The notes beneath the pieces were generated by a model, which ran no database searches, was not told the DNA's origin, and saw only the letters and a program-made list of their open reading frames with translations. Both the position numbers and the translations under genes were made by a program. Shown one piece after another: positions 51,282-59,943 of a stretch of DNA of 64,000 bases (position 1 is its first letter; every line of letters begins with the position of its first letter). Location: the NCBI RefSeq assembly GCF_000381965.1, contig NZ_KB908469.1, positions 1 to 64,000 of the forward strand, written 5' to 3'. The stretch is from Oceanimonas smirnovii ATCC BAA-899. GTDB taxonomy: Bacteria > Pseudomonadota > Gammaproteobacteria > Enterobacterales > Aeromonadaceae.

Positions 51282-51877
51282 TGCGACTGGATGCCACTCG
51301 CCTGCGCTGGTTGCGGGTGCTGGTGCATGGGCTGGCGGTGTTGCCGCTGCTGTGGCTGCCCTGGGGCTTTTCCGCGGGTTATTTCAGTGCCGATCCGGTG
51401 CCCGAGCTGCTGCATTATCTGGGTATCTGGGCGTTGCGCCTGCTGCTGTTAACCCTGTGCATTGCGCCCCTGGCCAGGCGTTTTCGCCTTGGGGCTCTGG
51501 TGCGGCTGCGCCGGGCGGTGGGGCTGTGGGCCTTTGCCTATGCCAGCCTGCATCTGCTGGCCTGGATGCTGCTGGACCTGCAGCTGGCCTGGGGCCTGAT
51601 TGGAGAAGAAATTATCAAGCGCGGCTTTATTACGCTGGGCATGGCCGCCTGGCTGGTGTTGCTGCTGCAGGCCATTACCTCCACTCAAGGCTGGCAGCGC
51701 CGGCTGGGCAAGCGCTGGCAAATTCTGCACAACTGGATTTATCCGGCAGTAATAGTGGTGTGCATCCACTTCTGGTGGTCGGTTAAATCCGGCTGGATAG
51801 AGCCCTTTATTTATTTGCTGGTAGGGCTCTTGTTGCTGTCGCTGCGGCGGGAACGGCTGACCCGGTTGTTTCGCTGA
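51281..51877 (+). CDS. msrQ: Haem-binding membrane subunit MsrQ
   Basis: A 198-residue inner-membrane protein with about six hydrophobic helices (VLVHGLAVLPLLWLPWGF, WALRLLLLTLCIAPLARRF, YASLHLLAWMLLDL and others). The His residues in SLHLLAW, LHNWIYPAVIVVCIHFWW ligate haem. It passes electrons from the respiratory chain to MsrP. The coding ends share one base (TGATG) with msrP. Confidence 0.93.
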   Translation: MRLDATRLRWLRVLVHGLAVLPLLWLPWGFSAGYFSADPVPELLHYLGIWALRLLLLTLCIAPLARRFRLGALVRLRRAVGLWAFAYASLHLLAWMLLDLQLAWGLIGEEIIKRGFITLGMAAWLVLLLQAITSTQGWQRRLGKRWQILHNWIYPAVIVVCIHFWWSVKSGWIEPFIYLLVGLLLLSLRRERLTRLFR

Positions 51878-51910
51878 TCCTGTGCTGCGTAAGCGCTTTT
51901 CCGTTACACT

Positions 51911-51934
51911 GGCGGCAATTTATATTTTGCCGCC
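51911..51934. promoter_or_regulatory. Stable hairpin before the 51947 gene
   Basis: A perfect 8-bp stem GGCGGCAA / TTGCCGCC with an 8-base A/T loop lies 12 bases before the start of the next gene, ending just before GGAG. There is no T run, so it is not a normal terminator. It may affect mRNA stability or translation of the downstream gene. Confidence 0.4.
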
Positions 51935-51946
51935 ATGGAGTAACCG

Positions 51947-52408
51947 ATGGACGATCAACTGTGGGCTGTATGCTACCTCGATGAAGGCATTGCCTTGTCC
52001 GTTATCAGCCGCAAAGAAACCCGCTGTCAGTGGCTGGCCGGCGAGAACCAGGCCAGAGAATTTATTCTTACCGATTACCTGCATCATGTGGCCGAGCTGG
52101 GCGAGCTGGACCCGGATCAGCACCTTGCCGCCCGTGAGCGCTTTGAACTGCTGATGATGCAGTTTCCTGATCCTCAGGTTCTCACCGAATACCTCAATGA
52201 CCTCACCACAGATCTGACCCGTATTGTCTGGTTCGGGCCGCTCGCTGCGCTGGCCGAAGACTATTCCGACTTTGCCCTGGCCCTGCGTGCCCACTACTGG
52301 GACGAATATGGCGAAGACGACGAAGATCCGGTAACGCCGGTGCCCGAGGCCGACTGGCCCTATCTGGTAGAAGCCATGGACGACTTTTTGCTGAACGAGG
52401 AATACTGA
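51947..52408 (+). CDS. Conserved-looking hypothetical acidic protein
   Basis: A 153-residue, strongly acidic soluble protein (WDEYGEDDEDPVTPVPEADW near the C-terminus), helical, with many Trp, Tyr and Leu. No catalytic motif, signal or membrane segment is visible. I do not recognise the family. ATG 51947 has GGAG six bases before it. It is followed 34 bases later by topB, so co-transcription with topB is likely. Confidence 0.75.
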   Translation: MDDQLWAVCYLDEGIALSVISRKETRCQWLAGENQAREFILTDYLHHVAELGELDPDQHLAARERFELLMMQFPDPQVLTEYLNDLTTDLTRIVWFGPLAALAEDYSDFALALRAHYWDEYGEDDEDPVTPVPEADWPYLVEAMDDFLLNEEY

Positions 52409-52442
52409 GTTGCTGGCAGCGTGCTGATCCGGGAGAAAGCGG

Positions 52443-54359
52443 GTGATTCTTTATATTGCTGAAAAGCCAAGCGTGGGCCGGGCCGTGGCCGATGTGCTGC
52501 CCAAGCCGCACCAGAAAGGCGACGGTTACATTAAAACCGCCAACGGTGATGTGGTGACCTGGTGCATTGGCCACCTGCTGGAGCAGGCCGAGCCGGAAGC
52601 ATACGATCCTGAGTTTAAAAAATGGCGGCGTGAGCATTTGCCCATTGTGCCTCTTGAATGGAAGCATGTGGTAAAGCCCGCCACCAAAAAGCAGTTTACT
52701 GTGGTAAAAAAGCTGATAAAAGACGCGGATGTGCTGGTAAATATGGGCGATCCGGACCGGGTGGGGCAAATTCTGGTTGATGAAATCATCAATTACTGCG
52801 GAGTTCCGAAAGCCAAGCGCGAAGCCGCTCAGCGTTGCCTGATCAGCGACATGAACCCCGATGCCATTAAGCGCGCGCTGAATAACCTGCGGCAAAATAC
52901 CGACTTTATTCCTCTGGCCACCTCGGCCCTGGCCAGAGCCCGGGCCGACTGGCTTTATGGCATTAACATGACCCGTCTGTGCACCCTGCAGGGGCAGGCA
53001 TCGGGCTATCAGGGGGTGCTCTCGGTGGGGCGGGTGCAAACCCCGGTGCTGGGGCTGGTGGTAAACCGGGATCTGGAAATAGAAAACTTTGTTTCCAGGC
53101 CCTTCTATGAAGTGTTTATCGATCTCAAAACAGCAAAGGATCAGACTTACACCGCAAAGTGGAAGCCCAGCCCGGCTTGTGCGCCCTATATGGATGAAGA
53201 CGGCCGGGTATTGTTAAAAAAGCTGGCCGAAACCGTGCTGACAAAAGTGGTGGGCCAGCCAGGCACAGTGATGGCCGTGACCGAAGAGCGCAAAAAACAG
53301 GCACCGCCTTTGCCTTATAACCTGTCTGCGCTGCAGATAGACGCCTCCAGACGGTTTAACCTGAACGCACAGAAAACCCTGGATATCTGCCAGCAACTGT
53401 ATGAAAGGCACAAGCTCATTACCTACCCCCGTTCCGACTGCCGCTATCTGCCCCAGGGCCACTACCACGACAAACAGACAGTAACGGCGGCCATTGCTAG
53501 CACCTGCGCCGCGCTGGGCACTGCCGTAACGAATGCCGATCTTTCTGTTAAGTCAAAGGCCTGGAACGACAGCAAGGTAGGCGCGCACCATGCCATTATT
53601 CCCACCAGCCGGCGCCTGGACGGCAGCCGCCTGTCGGCCGATGAACAAAAAATTTATGAGCTGGTGGCCCGGCAATATCTGATGCAGTTTTACCCGCACT
53701 TTCAGTATCAGGAAAAACAGATTGATACTGAAGTTGGCGGCGGCACCTTTATCAGCAGGCAAAAAGAAGTGGTGGATAAAGGCTGGAAAGCGCTGTTACC
53801 CGAGCGCAAATCCAGCACCGATGATGACGAATTTTCGGCGATAAAACTGCCCGATGTGGCCAGGGGAGAAGGGGTTTTGTGTGTGGACGGCCGGCTGGAT
53901 GAAAAACAAACCTCACCACCCCGTCACTTTACCGATGCCACCCTGCTCGCGGCCATGACCGGCATTGCCAGATATGTGACCGATACCGAGATTAAAAAAG
54001 TGCTCAGAGACACAGACGGCCTGGGCACGGAAGCTACCCGGGCCGGCATTATCGAGCTGCTGTTCAAGCGTGGCTTTCTCACCAAACACGGCAAGGAGAT
54101 CCGCGCCACCGACGTAGGCCGCCGGCTTATTCAGTCGTTGCCGCAAGCCATGGTGCTGCCCGACATGACAGCACACTGGGAAGCGCAGCTGGAAGCCATT
54201 TCTGAAAAGCGCATGAACTATGGCCAGTTTATGCAGCCCATGCTGGAAGGTCTCGGCACTCTGATCCATCAGGTAGAGCAAATCCGGTTTGACGGATTGA
54301 AAGGGCTGGGCAAGGCCCCGCGCAAATTCCGGCCACGCAAAAAAGCCAGAACCAGGTAA
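52443..54359 (+). CDS. topB: DNA topoisomerase III
   Basis: A 638-residue type IA topoisomerase from GTG 52443 (GGGAG ~10 bases upstream). The TOPRIM N-terminus begins MILYIAEKPSVGRAVADVLP, with the acidic NMGDPDRVGQ. The active-site Tyr is in HKLITYPRSDCRYL, and DTDGLGTEATRAGIIELLF follows. It relaxes and decatenates single-strand-containing DNA. The C-terminus is basic (RKFRPRKKARTR) without zinc fingers, as is usual for TopB. Confidence 0.95.
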   Translation: MILYIAEKPSVGRAVADVLPKPHQKGDGYIKTANGDVVTWCIGHLLEQAEPEAYDPEFKKWRREHLPIVPLEWKHVVKPATKKQFTVVKKLIKDADVLVNMGDPDRVGQILVDEIINYCGVPKAKREAAQRCLISDMNPDAIKRALNNLRQNTDFIPLATSALARARADWLYGINMTRLCTLQGQASGYQGVLSVGRVQTPVLGLVVNRDLEIENFVSRPFYEVFIDLKTAKDQTYTAKWKPSPACAPYMDEDGRVLLKKLAETVLTKVVGQPGTVMAVTEERKKQAPPLPYNLSALQIDASRRFNLNAQKTLDICQQLYERHKLITYPRSDCRYLPQGHYHDKQTVTAAIASTCAALGTAVTNADLSVKSKAWNDSKVGAHHAIIPTSRRLDGSRLSADEQKIYELVARQYLMQFYPHFQYQEKQIDTEVGGGTFISRQKEVVDKGWKALLPERKSSTDDDEFSAIKLPDVARGEGVLCVDGRLDEKQTSPPRHFTDATLLAAMTGIARYVTDTEIKKVLRDTDGLGTEATRAGIIELLFKRGFLTKHGKEIRATDVGRRLIQSLPQAMVLPDMTAHWEAQLEAISEKRMNYGQFMQPMLEGLGTLIHQVEQIRFDGLKGLGKAPRKFRPRKKARTR

Positions 54360-54453
54360 AGCCGACCACGGATGGCGCACAGCGCTGCACTTTGGTTAAC
54401 CCTTGCGGCGTCTTGGGGTACACTGCAGCGGCATTTTTTCAGGATTTTACACC

Positions 54454-55482
54454 ATGCCGAGCAACGCCCATTCCCTTTTGCCCTTTAATACCTTTGGCCT
54501 GGCTCAGAGCGCCAATAACATAGTGACGCTGCACCACAGAGATCAGCTGGCGGAGCTGGCCGAGCATATCGGTCCGCGGCTGATGGTGGGCGAGGGCTCC
54601 AACCTGCTGTTTACCGCGCCTTTTGAGGGGCAGGTGGTGGTAAACCGGCTCAAGGGCATTCACGTCAGCGATGCCGGTGATGCCTGGCGGCTGACGGTGC
54701 AGGGCGGGGAAAACTGGCACCAGCTGGTGTGCTATTGCCTGGAGCACCATATGCCCGGGCTGGAAAACCTGGCGCTGATCCCCGGCACTGTGGGGGCGGC
54801 CCCCATTCAGAATATTGGTGCCTATGGCGTTGAGCTGTCCCGCTTTTGTGAGCAAGTAGAAAGTTACCACTGGCACAGCGGCGAGACGCACCTCTGGTCT
54901 GCACAAGACTGCGCTTTTGGCTACCGCGACAGCGTGTTCAAGCATGCTGCCAAAGGGCAGCTGATTGTCTCGGTCACGCTGTTGCTGCCCAAGGTCTGGC
55001 AGCCGGTGCTGGGTTATGGTCCGTTGGCGCAGCTGGGTGAGCAGGCCACGGCACAGCAAATTTTTGAGCAAGTATGTGCCACCCGCCAGGCCAAGCTGCC
55101 CAACCCCGCCGAGCTTGGCAATGCCGGCAGCTTTTTTAAAAACCCCAAGGTTATTCCGGCCCAGGCCGAGGCGCTGAAGCTGGCCTGGCCCGAGCTGCCG
55201 GTGTATCCGGCCGAAAACGGGCTGGTCAAGCTGGCTGCCGGCTGGCTTATCGACAAGGCGGGGCTGAAGGGCACTGCGGTGGGTGGCGCAGCCGTGCATG
55301 AGCAGCAGGCGCTGGTGCTGGTGAACCGTGGCGGGGCCAGCAGTGAGGATATTTTGCGGCTTGCCGCTTTGGTGCGAGACAGAGTGGCTCAGCAGTTTGG
55401 TGTGCAGCTGGAGCCTGAAGTGCGCATGATTGGCCCTTATGGTGAAACCCATCTGGACGAGGCGCTGTCATGGCTGAACTGA
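54454..55482 (+). CDS. murB: UDP-N-acetylenolpyruvoylglucosamine reductase
   Basis: A 342-residue type I MurB from ATG 54454 (AGGA upstream; the longer reading from 54403 lacks support). FAD-binding marks are LMVGEGSNLLF, IPGTVGAAPIQNIGAYGVEL and the active-site Ser region LGNAGSFFKNP. It reduces enolpyruvyl-UDP-GlcNAc to UDP-MurNAc in the cytoplasm, for peptidoglycan. It overlaps birA by 13 bases, the usual gammaproteobacterial murB-birA pair. Confidence 0.96.
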   Translation: MPSNAHSLLPFNTFGLAQSANNIVTLHHRDQLAELAEHIGPRLMVGEGSNLLFTAPFEGQVVVNRLKGIHVSDAGDAWRLTVQGGENWHQLVCYCLEHHMPGLENLALIPGTVGAAPIQNIGAYGVELSRFCEQVESYHWHSGETHLWSAQDCAFGYRDSVFKHAAKGQLIVSVTLLLPKVWQPVLGYGPLAQLGEQATAQQIFEQVCATRQAKLPNPAELGNAGSFFKNPKVIPAQAEALKLAWPELPVYPAENGLVKLAAGWLIDKAGLKGTAVGGAAVHEQQALVLVNRGGASSEDILRLAALVRDRVAQQFGVQLEPEVRMIGPYGETHLDEALSWLN

Positions 55483-56432
55483 CGCCGCTGCGAGAACGTC
55501 TGCTGCGCCACCTGGCTGATGGCCAGTTTCATTCCGGCGAACAGCTGGGCGACGCTCTGAGCATCAGCCGGGCGGCGGTCAGCAAGCATGTGCAGGCACT
55601 TAAAAGCCTGGGGCTGGATATTTACAGCGTGAGCGGCAAGGGCTACCGGCTGGCAGTGCCGCTGCAACTGCTGGACGCGGCCCGGCTCAGCCGGGAGCTG
55701 GCACCGGCACGGGTAGAGGTGGTGCCGGTCATCGGCTCCACCAACCAATATTGGCTGGAGCAGACAGAGCAGCTTAACAAGGGCGATCTCTGTTTGGCAG
55801 AATGTCAGACCTCGGGCCGTGGCCGCCGAGGCCGCAGCTGGATCTCGCCCTTTGGTGGTCAGCTGGTCATGAGCATGTACTGGCGGCTGGAGCAGGGCAT
55901 GGCGGCTGCCATGGGTCTGAGTCTGGTGGTGGGCATTGCGGTGGTGGAAGCGCTTGAACGCGCCGGCTTTGGCGGTGTGGCACTGAAGTGGCCCAACGAT
56001 CTGTATCTTAATGGCCGCAAGCTGGCGGGCATATTGGTGGAAATGTCCGGCACCGCCGGTGGTCCCTGTCATCTGGTCATTGGCATGGGGCTGAATATGG
56101 TGCTGCCCCAGAGTGAGCAGGATAAAATTACCCAGCCCTGGGCCGAGCTGGCGGAGCTGGGTGACATTACCGATCGCAACGGCCTGGTGGTTGCGCTGGC
56201 TACGGCCTGGCAGCAGGCACTGGTGCACTTTGAGCAGGAAGGCATTGCCGGCTTTCGCGAGCGCTGGAACCGGCTGGATTATTTTAACGGCAAGCCGGTG
56301 CGGGTGCTGATGGGCGAGCTGCAGGTGCACGGCACCGCCCGGGGCATAGATGAACAGGGCGCTCTGCTGCTGGAGCTGGAAAACGGTGACATCAAACGCT
56401 ATCTGGGCGGAGAAATTTCCCTGCGCGGCTAG
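55470..56432 (+). CDS. birA: Biotin-protein ligase / biotin operon repressor BirA
   Basis: A 320-residue protein. The N-terminal winged HTH (HSGEQLGDALSISRAAVSKH) is followed by a catalytic domain with the biotinyl-AMP loop GRGRRGRSWISPFGGQL and KWPNDLYLNGRKLAGILVEM. It attaches biotin to BCCP and represses bio genes. Translationally linked to murB. It ends convergently with the DUF1513 gene (coding overlap of 4 bases at 56429-56432). Confidence 0.95.
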   Translation: MAELTPLRERLLRHLADGQFHSGEQLGDALSISRAAVSKHVQALKSLGLDIYSVSGKGYRLAVPLQLLDAARLSRELAPARVEVVPVIGSTNQYWLEQTEQLNKGDLCLAECQTSGRGRRGRSWISPFGGQLVMSMYWRLEQGMAAAMGLSLVVGIAVVEALERAGFGGVALKWPNDLYLNGRKLAGILVEMSGTAGGPCHLVIGMGLNMVLPQSEQDKITQPWAELAELGDITDRNGLVVALATAWQQALVHFEQEGIAGFRERWNRLDYFNGKPVRVLMGELQVHGTARGIDEQGALLLELENGDIKRYLGGEISLRG

Positions 56433-57502
56433 CCAATCAGCGACCAGTGGTTGTCCCATTGCCAGGGTGAGTAGAAGCGGGTTTCTTCACCCTGCGCATT
56501 GAGTTGGCTGATGCCGCCCATGCCACTGCCCAGCCAGATGTCGCCGTTACTGGCCGAGGCACCCGAAGCATCGGGCAGGGGTGCAATGCGAATCAGCTCA
56601 CCGCTGTGTCTGTGCCACAGGCCATAGCAGTTGCCCGGGGGTGAGGTGGCGGCAATATGGTCATTGGTCACCGCAATGCTGGCGATGTAATGATTGAAGC
56701 GGGCCCAGTCCAGGGGCTCGCCACCCAGCGGCTGCAGTGCCTGGCCCCGGCGGTGGCGCACTATCAGCGGCGGATAATCGTCGGGGTTGCCGCGATACTG
56801 CTGGCCGGTAAAGACTTCGCCGTCGTGAGTGACCGCCAGATGGCGAATGGACAGGTGTTTATCCACCAGACTGCGTTGCTCCAGAATATCGCCATTGGCA
56901 GCTTTCAGATAACACAGGCTGGGATGCATGGTGTCCAGGTTTAATGGTTCCCGGCCCTGAGTGTGCACGCCGCCCACGCCCACCACCAGGTTGCCGTCGG
57001 GCAACAAACAGATTTCATGAGGGCCCAGACCAAAGCCCGAGAACTCATCCACCTTGGTCAGCTGTTCTTCCTCAAGCTTGTAAACACCGATAATGCCCTC
57101 GCTGGTGCTGCGTACCCCTTCGGTGGTGTACAGCAGCCCGCCGTCAGCGCTGAACACGCCGTGGCCGTAATAGTGGCGCTCGGGATCGGCATCGCGCAGC
57201 TGCAGCAGTGTGCCCTGTTCATGGTTAAACAGCGCCAGGTAAGCCCCGGGGCGGCGGGCATGGCACACCGCCAGCGGCAGAAACGGATGTGCCGCCATGC
57301 CATGGCCCCGGGCCGGCAGCGGCAGCTCATAGCGCAGGCTGCCATCCAGGTTCAGTGCCTGCACCACGTAACGGTTGCCGTCCCGGCGGCCGCCGCCCAC
57401 CAGATAGCGGCGCGGACCAGCGGGCAGGGCACAGCCCGCCAGTCCCAGACTGCACAGTACGCCGGCGGCAGACAGCCCCTTTAAAAATTGCCGGCGCTGC
57501 AT
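56429..57502 (-). CDS. DUF1513 beta-propeller-like periplasmic protein
   Basis: A 357-residue protein with a Tat-like/lipoprotein leader (MQRRQFLKGLSAAGVLCSLG). The body is a run of short repeated blades (VVQALNLDGSLRYELPLPAR, GPHEICLLPDGNLVVGVGG, AVTHDGEVFTGQQY), consistent with a seven-bladed propeller as known for DUF1513. It is the last gene of the imelysin/di-haem operon, and its start shares a base with the stop of the preceding gene (TGATG). Role unknown; iron-related from context. Confidence 0.85.
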   Translation of the reverse strand: MQRRQFLKGLSAAGVLCSLGLAGCALPAGPRRYLVGGGRRDGNRYVVQALNLDGSLRYELPLPARGHGMAAHPFLPLAVCHARRPGAYLALFNHEQGTLLQLRDADPERHYYGHGVFSADGGLLYTTEGVRSTSEGIIGVYKLEEEQLTKVDEFSGFGLGPHEICLLPDGNLVVGVGGVHTQGREPLNLDTMHPSLCYLKAANGDILEQRSLVDKHLSIRHLAVTHDGEVFTGQQYRGNPDDYPPLIVRHRRGQALQPLGGEPLDWARFNHYIASIAVTNDHIAATSPPGNCYGLWHRHSGELIRIAPLPDASGASASNGDIWLGSGMGGISQLNAQGEETRFYSPWQWDNHWSLIG

Positions 57503-58500
57503 CAGTCACCGTCCGTGGCATTAAAGCCAAGGCTGATCCCCAGTGCCTCGGGCAGGCGCAGTTTGAGCTTGCTGCCCAGGCGATCAAAGGAAAGTTTAAA
57601 GCGCAGCAGGGCGGCGTAGTTATCACCTTGCAGCCAGTGGGCCAGGCTGTCGCCTTCGGGCAGGTGAGCCAGAGTATCGGCAAAGGCATCGTCCAGCTCG
57701 GCGATCAGCGCGGTTTGCCGGCTTTGCTCAAGGTAAGCGCGAATGCCGCCCTGCTGATATTCCCGCTGCAGGCTTTGCAGGCTGGTGCGCATAAAGTGCA
57801 GCGACTGCTCGCTGCGCCAGGCTTCGGCAAACAGCGGGCGGGGGTGCTCAACCGTGTTCAGAGGCAGATCCAGCTTTTTCTCGATGCGATCAAAACGATG
57901 GGCGAGCTGGCCGAGTATTTGTACCAGCACCACCTTTTCGCCGCCCTGAACCGACATCTGCTCCAGTTGCTGCTGGTAATGAGACGGATTGTTCCAGGCC
58001 AGCTGCAGCCGTTCGCTGTTTGCTACCAGCTGGTCGTTCACTCTGGGCAGCAGCCGGCAGCGCTGTGCCTGAGTCAGATCTTCATAGAGCAGGTATTCCA
58101 CCGCCCCAAGAGTAATGCTGGCCCCCTTGAGCTGGCCGGGCCGGTTCAGCTGGCTGGCCAGCTGGCGGCCCGTGGTATCTTTTTTGTCGGGCCACAGCTG
58201 AAAGGCGTAACTCAGGCCGGCGGCATCCAGCGGACCGCCGCTCTGGCCCTGATGGGCGGTCCAGGCGGCAAAGGCCTGTTGCCATTGTTGCTGTACGGCA
58301 CTCAGCGTCTGTTCACCGGCGCAGTAATCCCGGCCGCTTTGCTGCAGCCGGGTCAGGCCATAAGCCAGCTCGTCGGCCTGCTGGCGCATCAGCTTAAGGT
58401 GGGTACCGGTGAGTTGCGACAGGGCCGGATTGGCCGGCGGCTGGCTCTGGCAGGCGGCCAGCAGGCTCAGGGCGGCAAGGGGTAACAGGCGCAGCATCAT
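57502..58500 (-). CDS. Imelysin-family lipoprotein (second copy)
   Basis: A 332-residue protein with a lipobox (LPLAALSLLAAC at the start) and an all-helical imelysin fold. The usual GxHxxE metal motif is degenerate here: the aligned segment reads TLGAVEYLLYED, lacking the His, while in the upstream paralogue (59944-61203) it is GYHAIEFLLWG. It therefore may not bind iron in the standard way. It overlaps the di-haem gene by 4 bases and couples to the DUF1513 gene. Confidence 0.85.
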   Translation of the reverse strand: MMLRLLPLAALSLLAACQSQPPANPALSQLTGTHLKLMRQQADELAYGLTRLQQSGRDYCAGEQTLSAVQQQWQQAFAAWTAHQGQSGGPLDAAGLSYAFQLWPDKKDTTGRQLASQLNRPGQLKGASITLGAVEYLLYEDLTQAQRCRLLPRVNDQLVANSERLQLAWNNPSHYQQQLEQMSVQGGEKVVLVQILGQLAHRFDRIEKKLDLPLNTVEHPRPLFAEAWRSEQSLHFMRTSLQSLQREYQQGGIRAYLEQSRQTALIAELDDAFADTLAHLPEGDSLAHWLQGDNYAALLRFKLSFDRLGSKLKLRLPEALGISLGFNATDGD

Positions 58501-59882
58501 AATGACTCCAGAAAGGCGATAAGTTGTTCACGTTCTTGGGCGCTGGCGGCCAGCACCCGGTTACGGGCCGCCTCGGCCTCGCCGCCGTGCCAGATCACGG
58601 CTTCCAGCGGAGTGCGGGCGCGGCCGTCGTGCAGATAGCGGGCGGGCTCACCAGCCACTTCATCGGCATAGCCAAGGCCCCACAGCGGCGGTGTGCGCCA
58701 CTCCCGGCCACTGGCGGCAAACTCGGGGCGGTTATCGGCCAGATCTTCCCCCATGTCGTGCAGCAGCAGATCCGTGTAGGGATAAATGGTCTGGCCGCTC
58801 AGCGCCGGGCTTTCATGCTCACCGGTGGTGTAAGACGGCGTGTGGCAGCCGGCACAGCCCAGCGCCAGAAACAGCCGCTCGCCGGCCTGCACCTGCGGAT
58901 CGTCCAGGTTGCGCCGGGCGGGCACGGCCAGATGCTGGCTGTAGAAGGTGACCGCGTCGAGAATATCGTCACTGACTTCGGGCTTGCCGCCGTCGGGGTA
59001 TTGCCCGCAGTTTTGCGCTGCGGTGCAGTCATCGACCGGCACCAGGTGGGAAGTCAGTCCCATATCACCGGCAAAGGCATGAGCATTTTGCTGGCGCAGG
59101 CTGGGCTGGCCGGCCTTCCAGCCAAAGCGGCCTGCCACGGTTTTATTTGCGGCATTGTCCCACACTTTGTTGGTGCGGCCGCGAATGCCGTCGTTGTTTT
59201 TATCGTTAATATCTTCCCGCGCCAGCAGACTGGCTTCGGGAATGGCTTCCAGCAGGCCCAGGCCAATCATGGGCGGCGCAATACGGGCCGAGGTGAGCAG
59301 CTCATTACCGGGCGCGCCGTAGCCCGGCTTTTCTATGGTCAGGTGCGGGCGGCGCAGCTCCAGGGTGCTGCCATCGTTAAAGCGCACGGTTTCGGGTGTG
59401 TAGCGAATGGCTACCTTGCCTTCGGGCACGGCACCGGGAATGGCCATGTCCTGCAGCTGACCGCCATAGACCGGATGAGGCACCACACCAAGGGTTTGCA
59501 GATAGGCCCTGTGCTGCTGGCTTTCATCGGCGGGAATGGACAGCCGCACCAGCATGCTGACCGCATTGTCACCGTCAAAGGCGGGCGGGTGGCCGCGGCC
59601 GTCTTTAACGTGGCAGCTCTGGCAGGCGTTGGTGTTGAACAAGGGGCCCAGGCCGTCGCGGGCATCTGTGGTGGCCGGGGCGGCAACCCAGGGGTTGCGA
59701 AAGAAACTGTTGCCCACGGAAAAGTCGAGGCGCTTGTCAAAGCTCAGGTTGGAGGCTGGCATGGAAAAGGCGTTGGCACCGGTTTTGGTGGTGCTGGTGT
59801 CGCCGCCGGGTTTGGCGGGGTTGGCCTGGGCGCTCAAGGCAAAGGCAGCGCCAAGCAGCAGACCGGTGAGTCGAAATAGCAT
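58497..59882 (-). CDS. Di-haem oxidoreductase (cytochrome c peroxidase-like)
   Basis: A 461-residue periplasmic protein with a signal peptide (LLLGAAFALSAQA) and two haem c sites, CQSCH at ~87-91 and CAGCH at ~343-347. The family is the 'di-haem oxidoreductase, putative peroxidase' group that accompanies imelysins. It may oxidise Fe(II) or transfer electrons during iron uptake; not proved. It lies second in the operon, separated from the first imelysin gene by a weak terminator-like hairpin. Confidence 0.9.
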   Translation of the reverse strand: MLFRLTGLLLGAAFALSAQANPAKPGGDTSTTKTGANAFSMPASNLSFDKRLDFSVGNSFFRNPWVAAPATTDARDGLGPLFNTNACQSCHVKDGRGHPPAFDGDNAVSMLVRLSIPADESQQHRAYLQTLGVVPHPVYGGQLQDMAIPGAVPEGKVAIRYTPETVRFNDGSTLELRRPHLTIEKPGYGAPGNELLTSARIAPPMIGLGLLEAIPEASLLAREDINDKNNDGIRGRTNKVWDNAANKTVAGRFGWKAGQPSLRQQNAHAFAGDMGLTSHLVPVDDCTAAQNCGQYPDGGKPEVSDDILDAVTFYSQHLAVPARRNLDDPQVQAGERLFLALGCAGCHTPSYTTGEHESPALSGQTIYPYTDLLLHDMGEDLADNRPEFAASGREWRTPPLWGLGYADEVAGEPARYLHDGRARTPLEAVIWHGGEAEAARNRVLAASAQEREQLIAFLESL

Positions 59883-59896
59883 AAAGACTCCAGAGT

Positions 59897-59920
59897 AAAA
59901 GGGCCGTGCATTGCCGGCCC
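59897..59920 (-). terminator. Weak intra-operon terminator/attenuator
   Basis: On the minus strand GGGCCG / CGGCCC (8-base loop) is followed by TTTT. It lies between the first imelysin gene and the di-haem gene. It may reduce transcription of the downstream three genes relative to the first. Confidence 0.5.
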
Positions 59921-59943
59921 TGTTGTTATTGTTGTTACTGCAC

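Noticed and set aside
54439-55452. Minus-strand open frame antisense to murB
   Set aside because: murB motifs are complete; the opposite frame is a shadow.
57289-58485. Long plus-strand open frame of ~398 codons
   Set aside because: It lies wholly antisense to the DUF1513 and imelysin genes, which have signal peptides and family motifs. Its composition is typical of a GC-rich shadow frame.
58524-59879. Plus-strand open frame of ~451 codons
   Set aside because: It mirrors the di-haem oxidoreductase gene, which has two haem sites and a signal peptide. No independent start signal or motif was seen.
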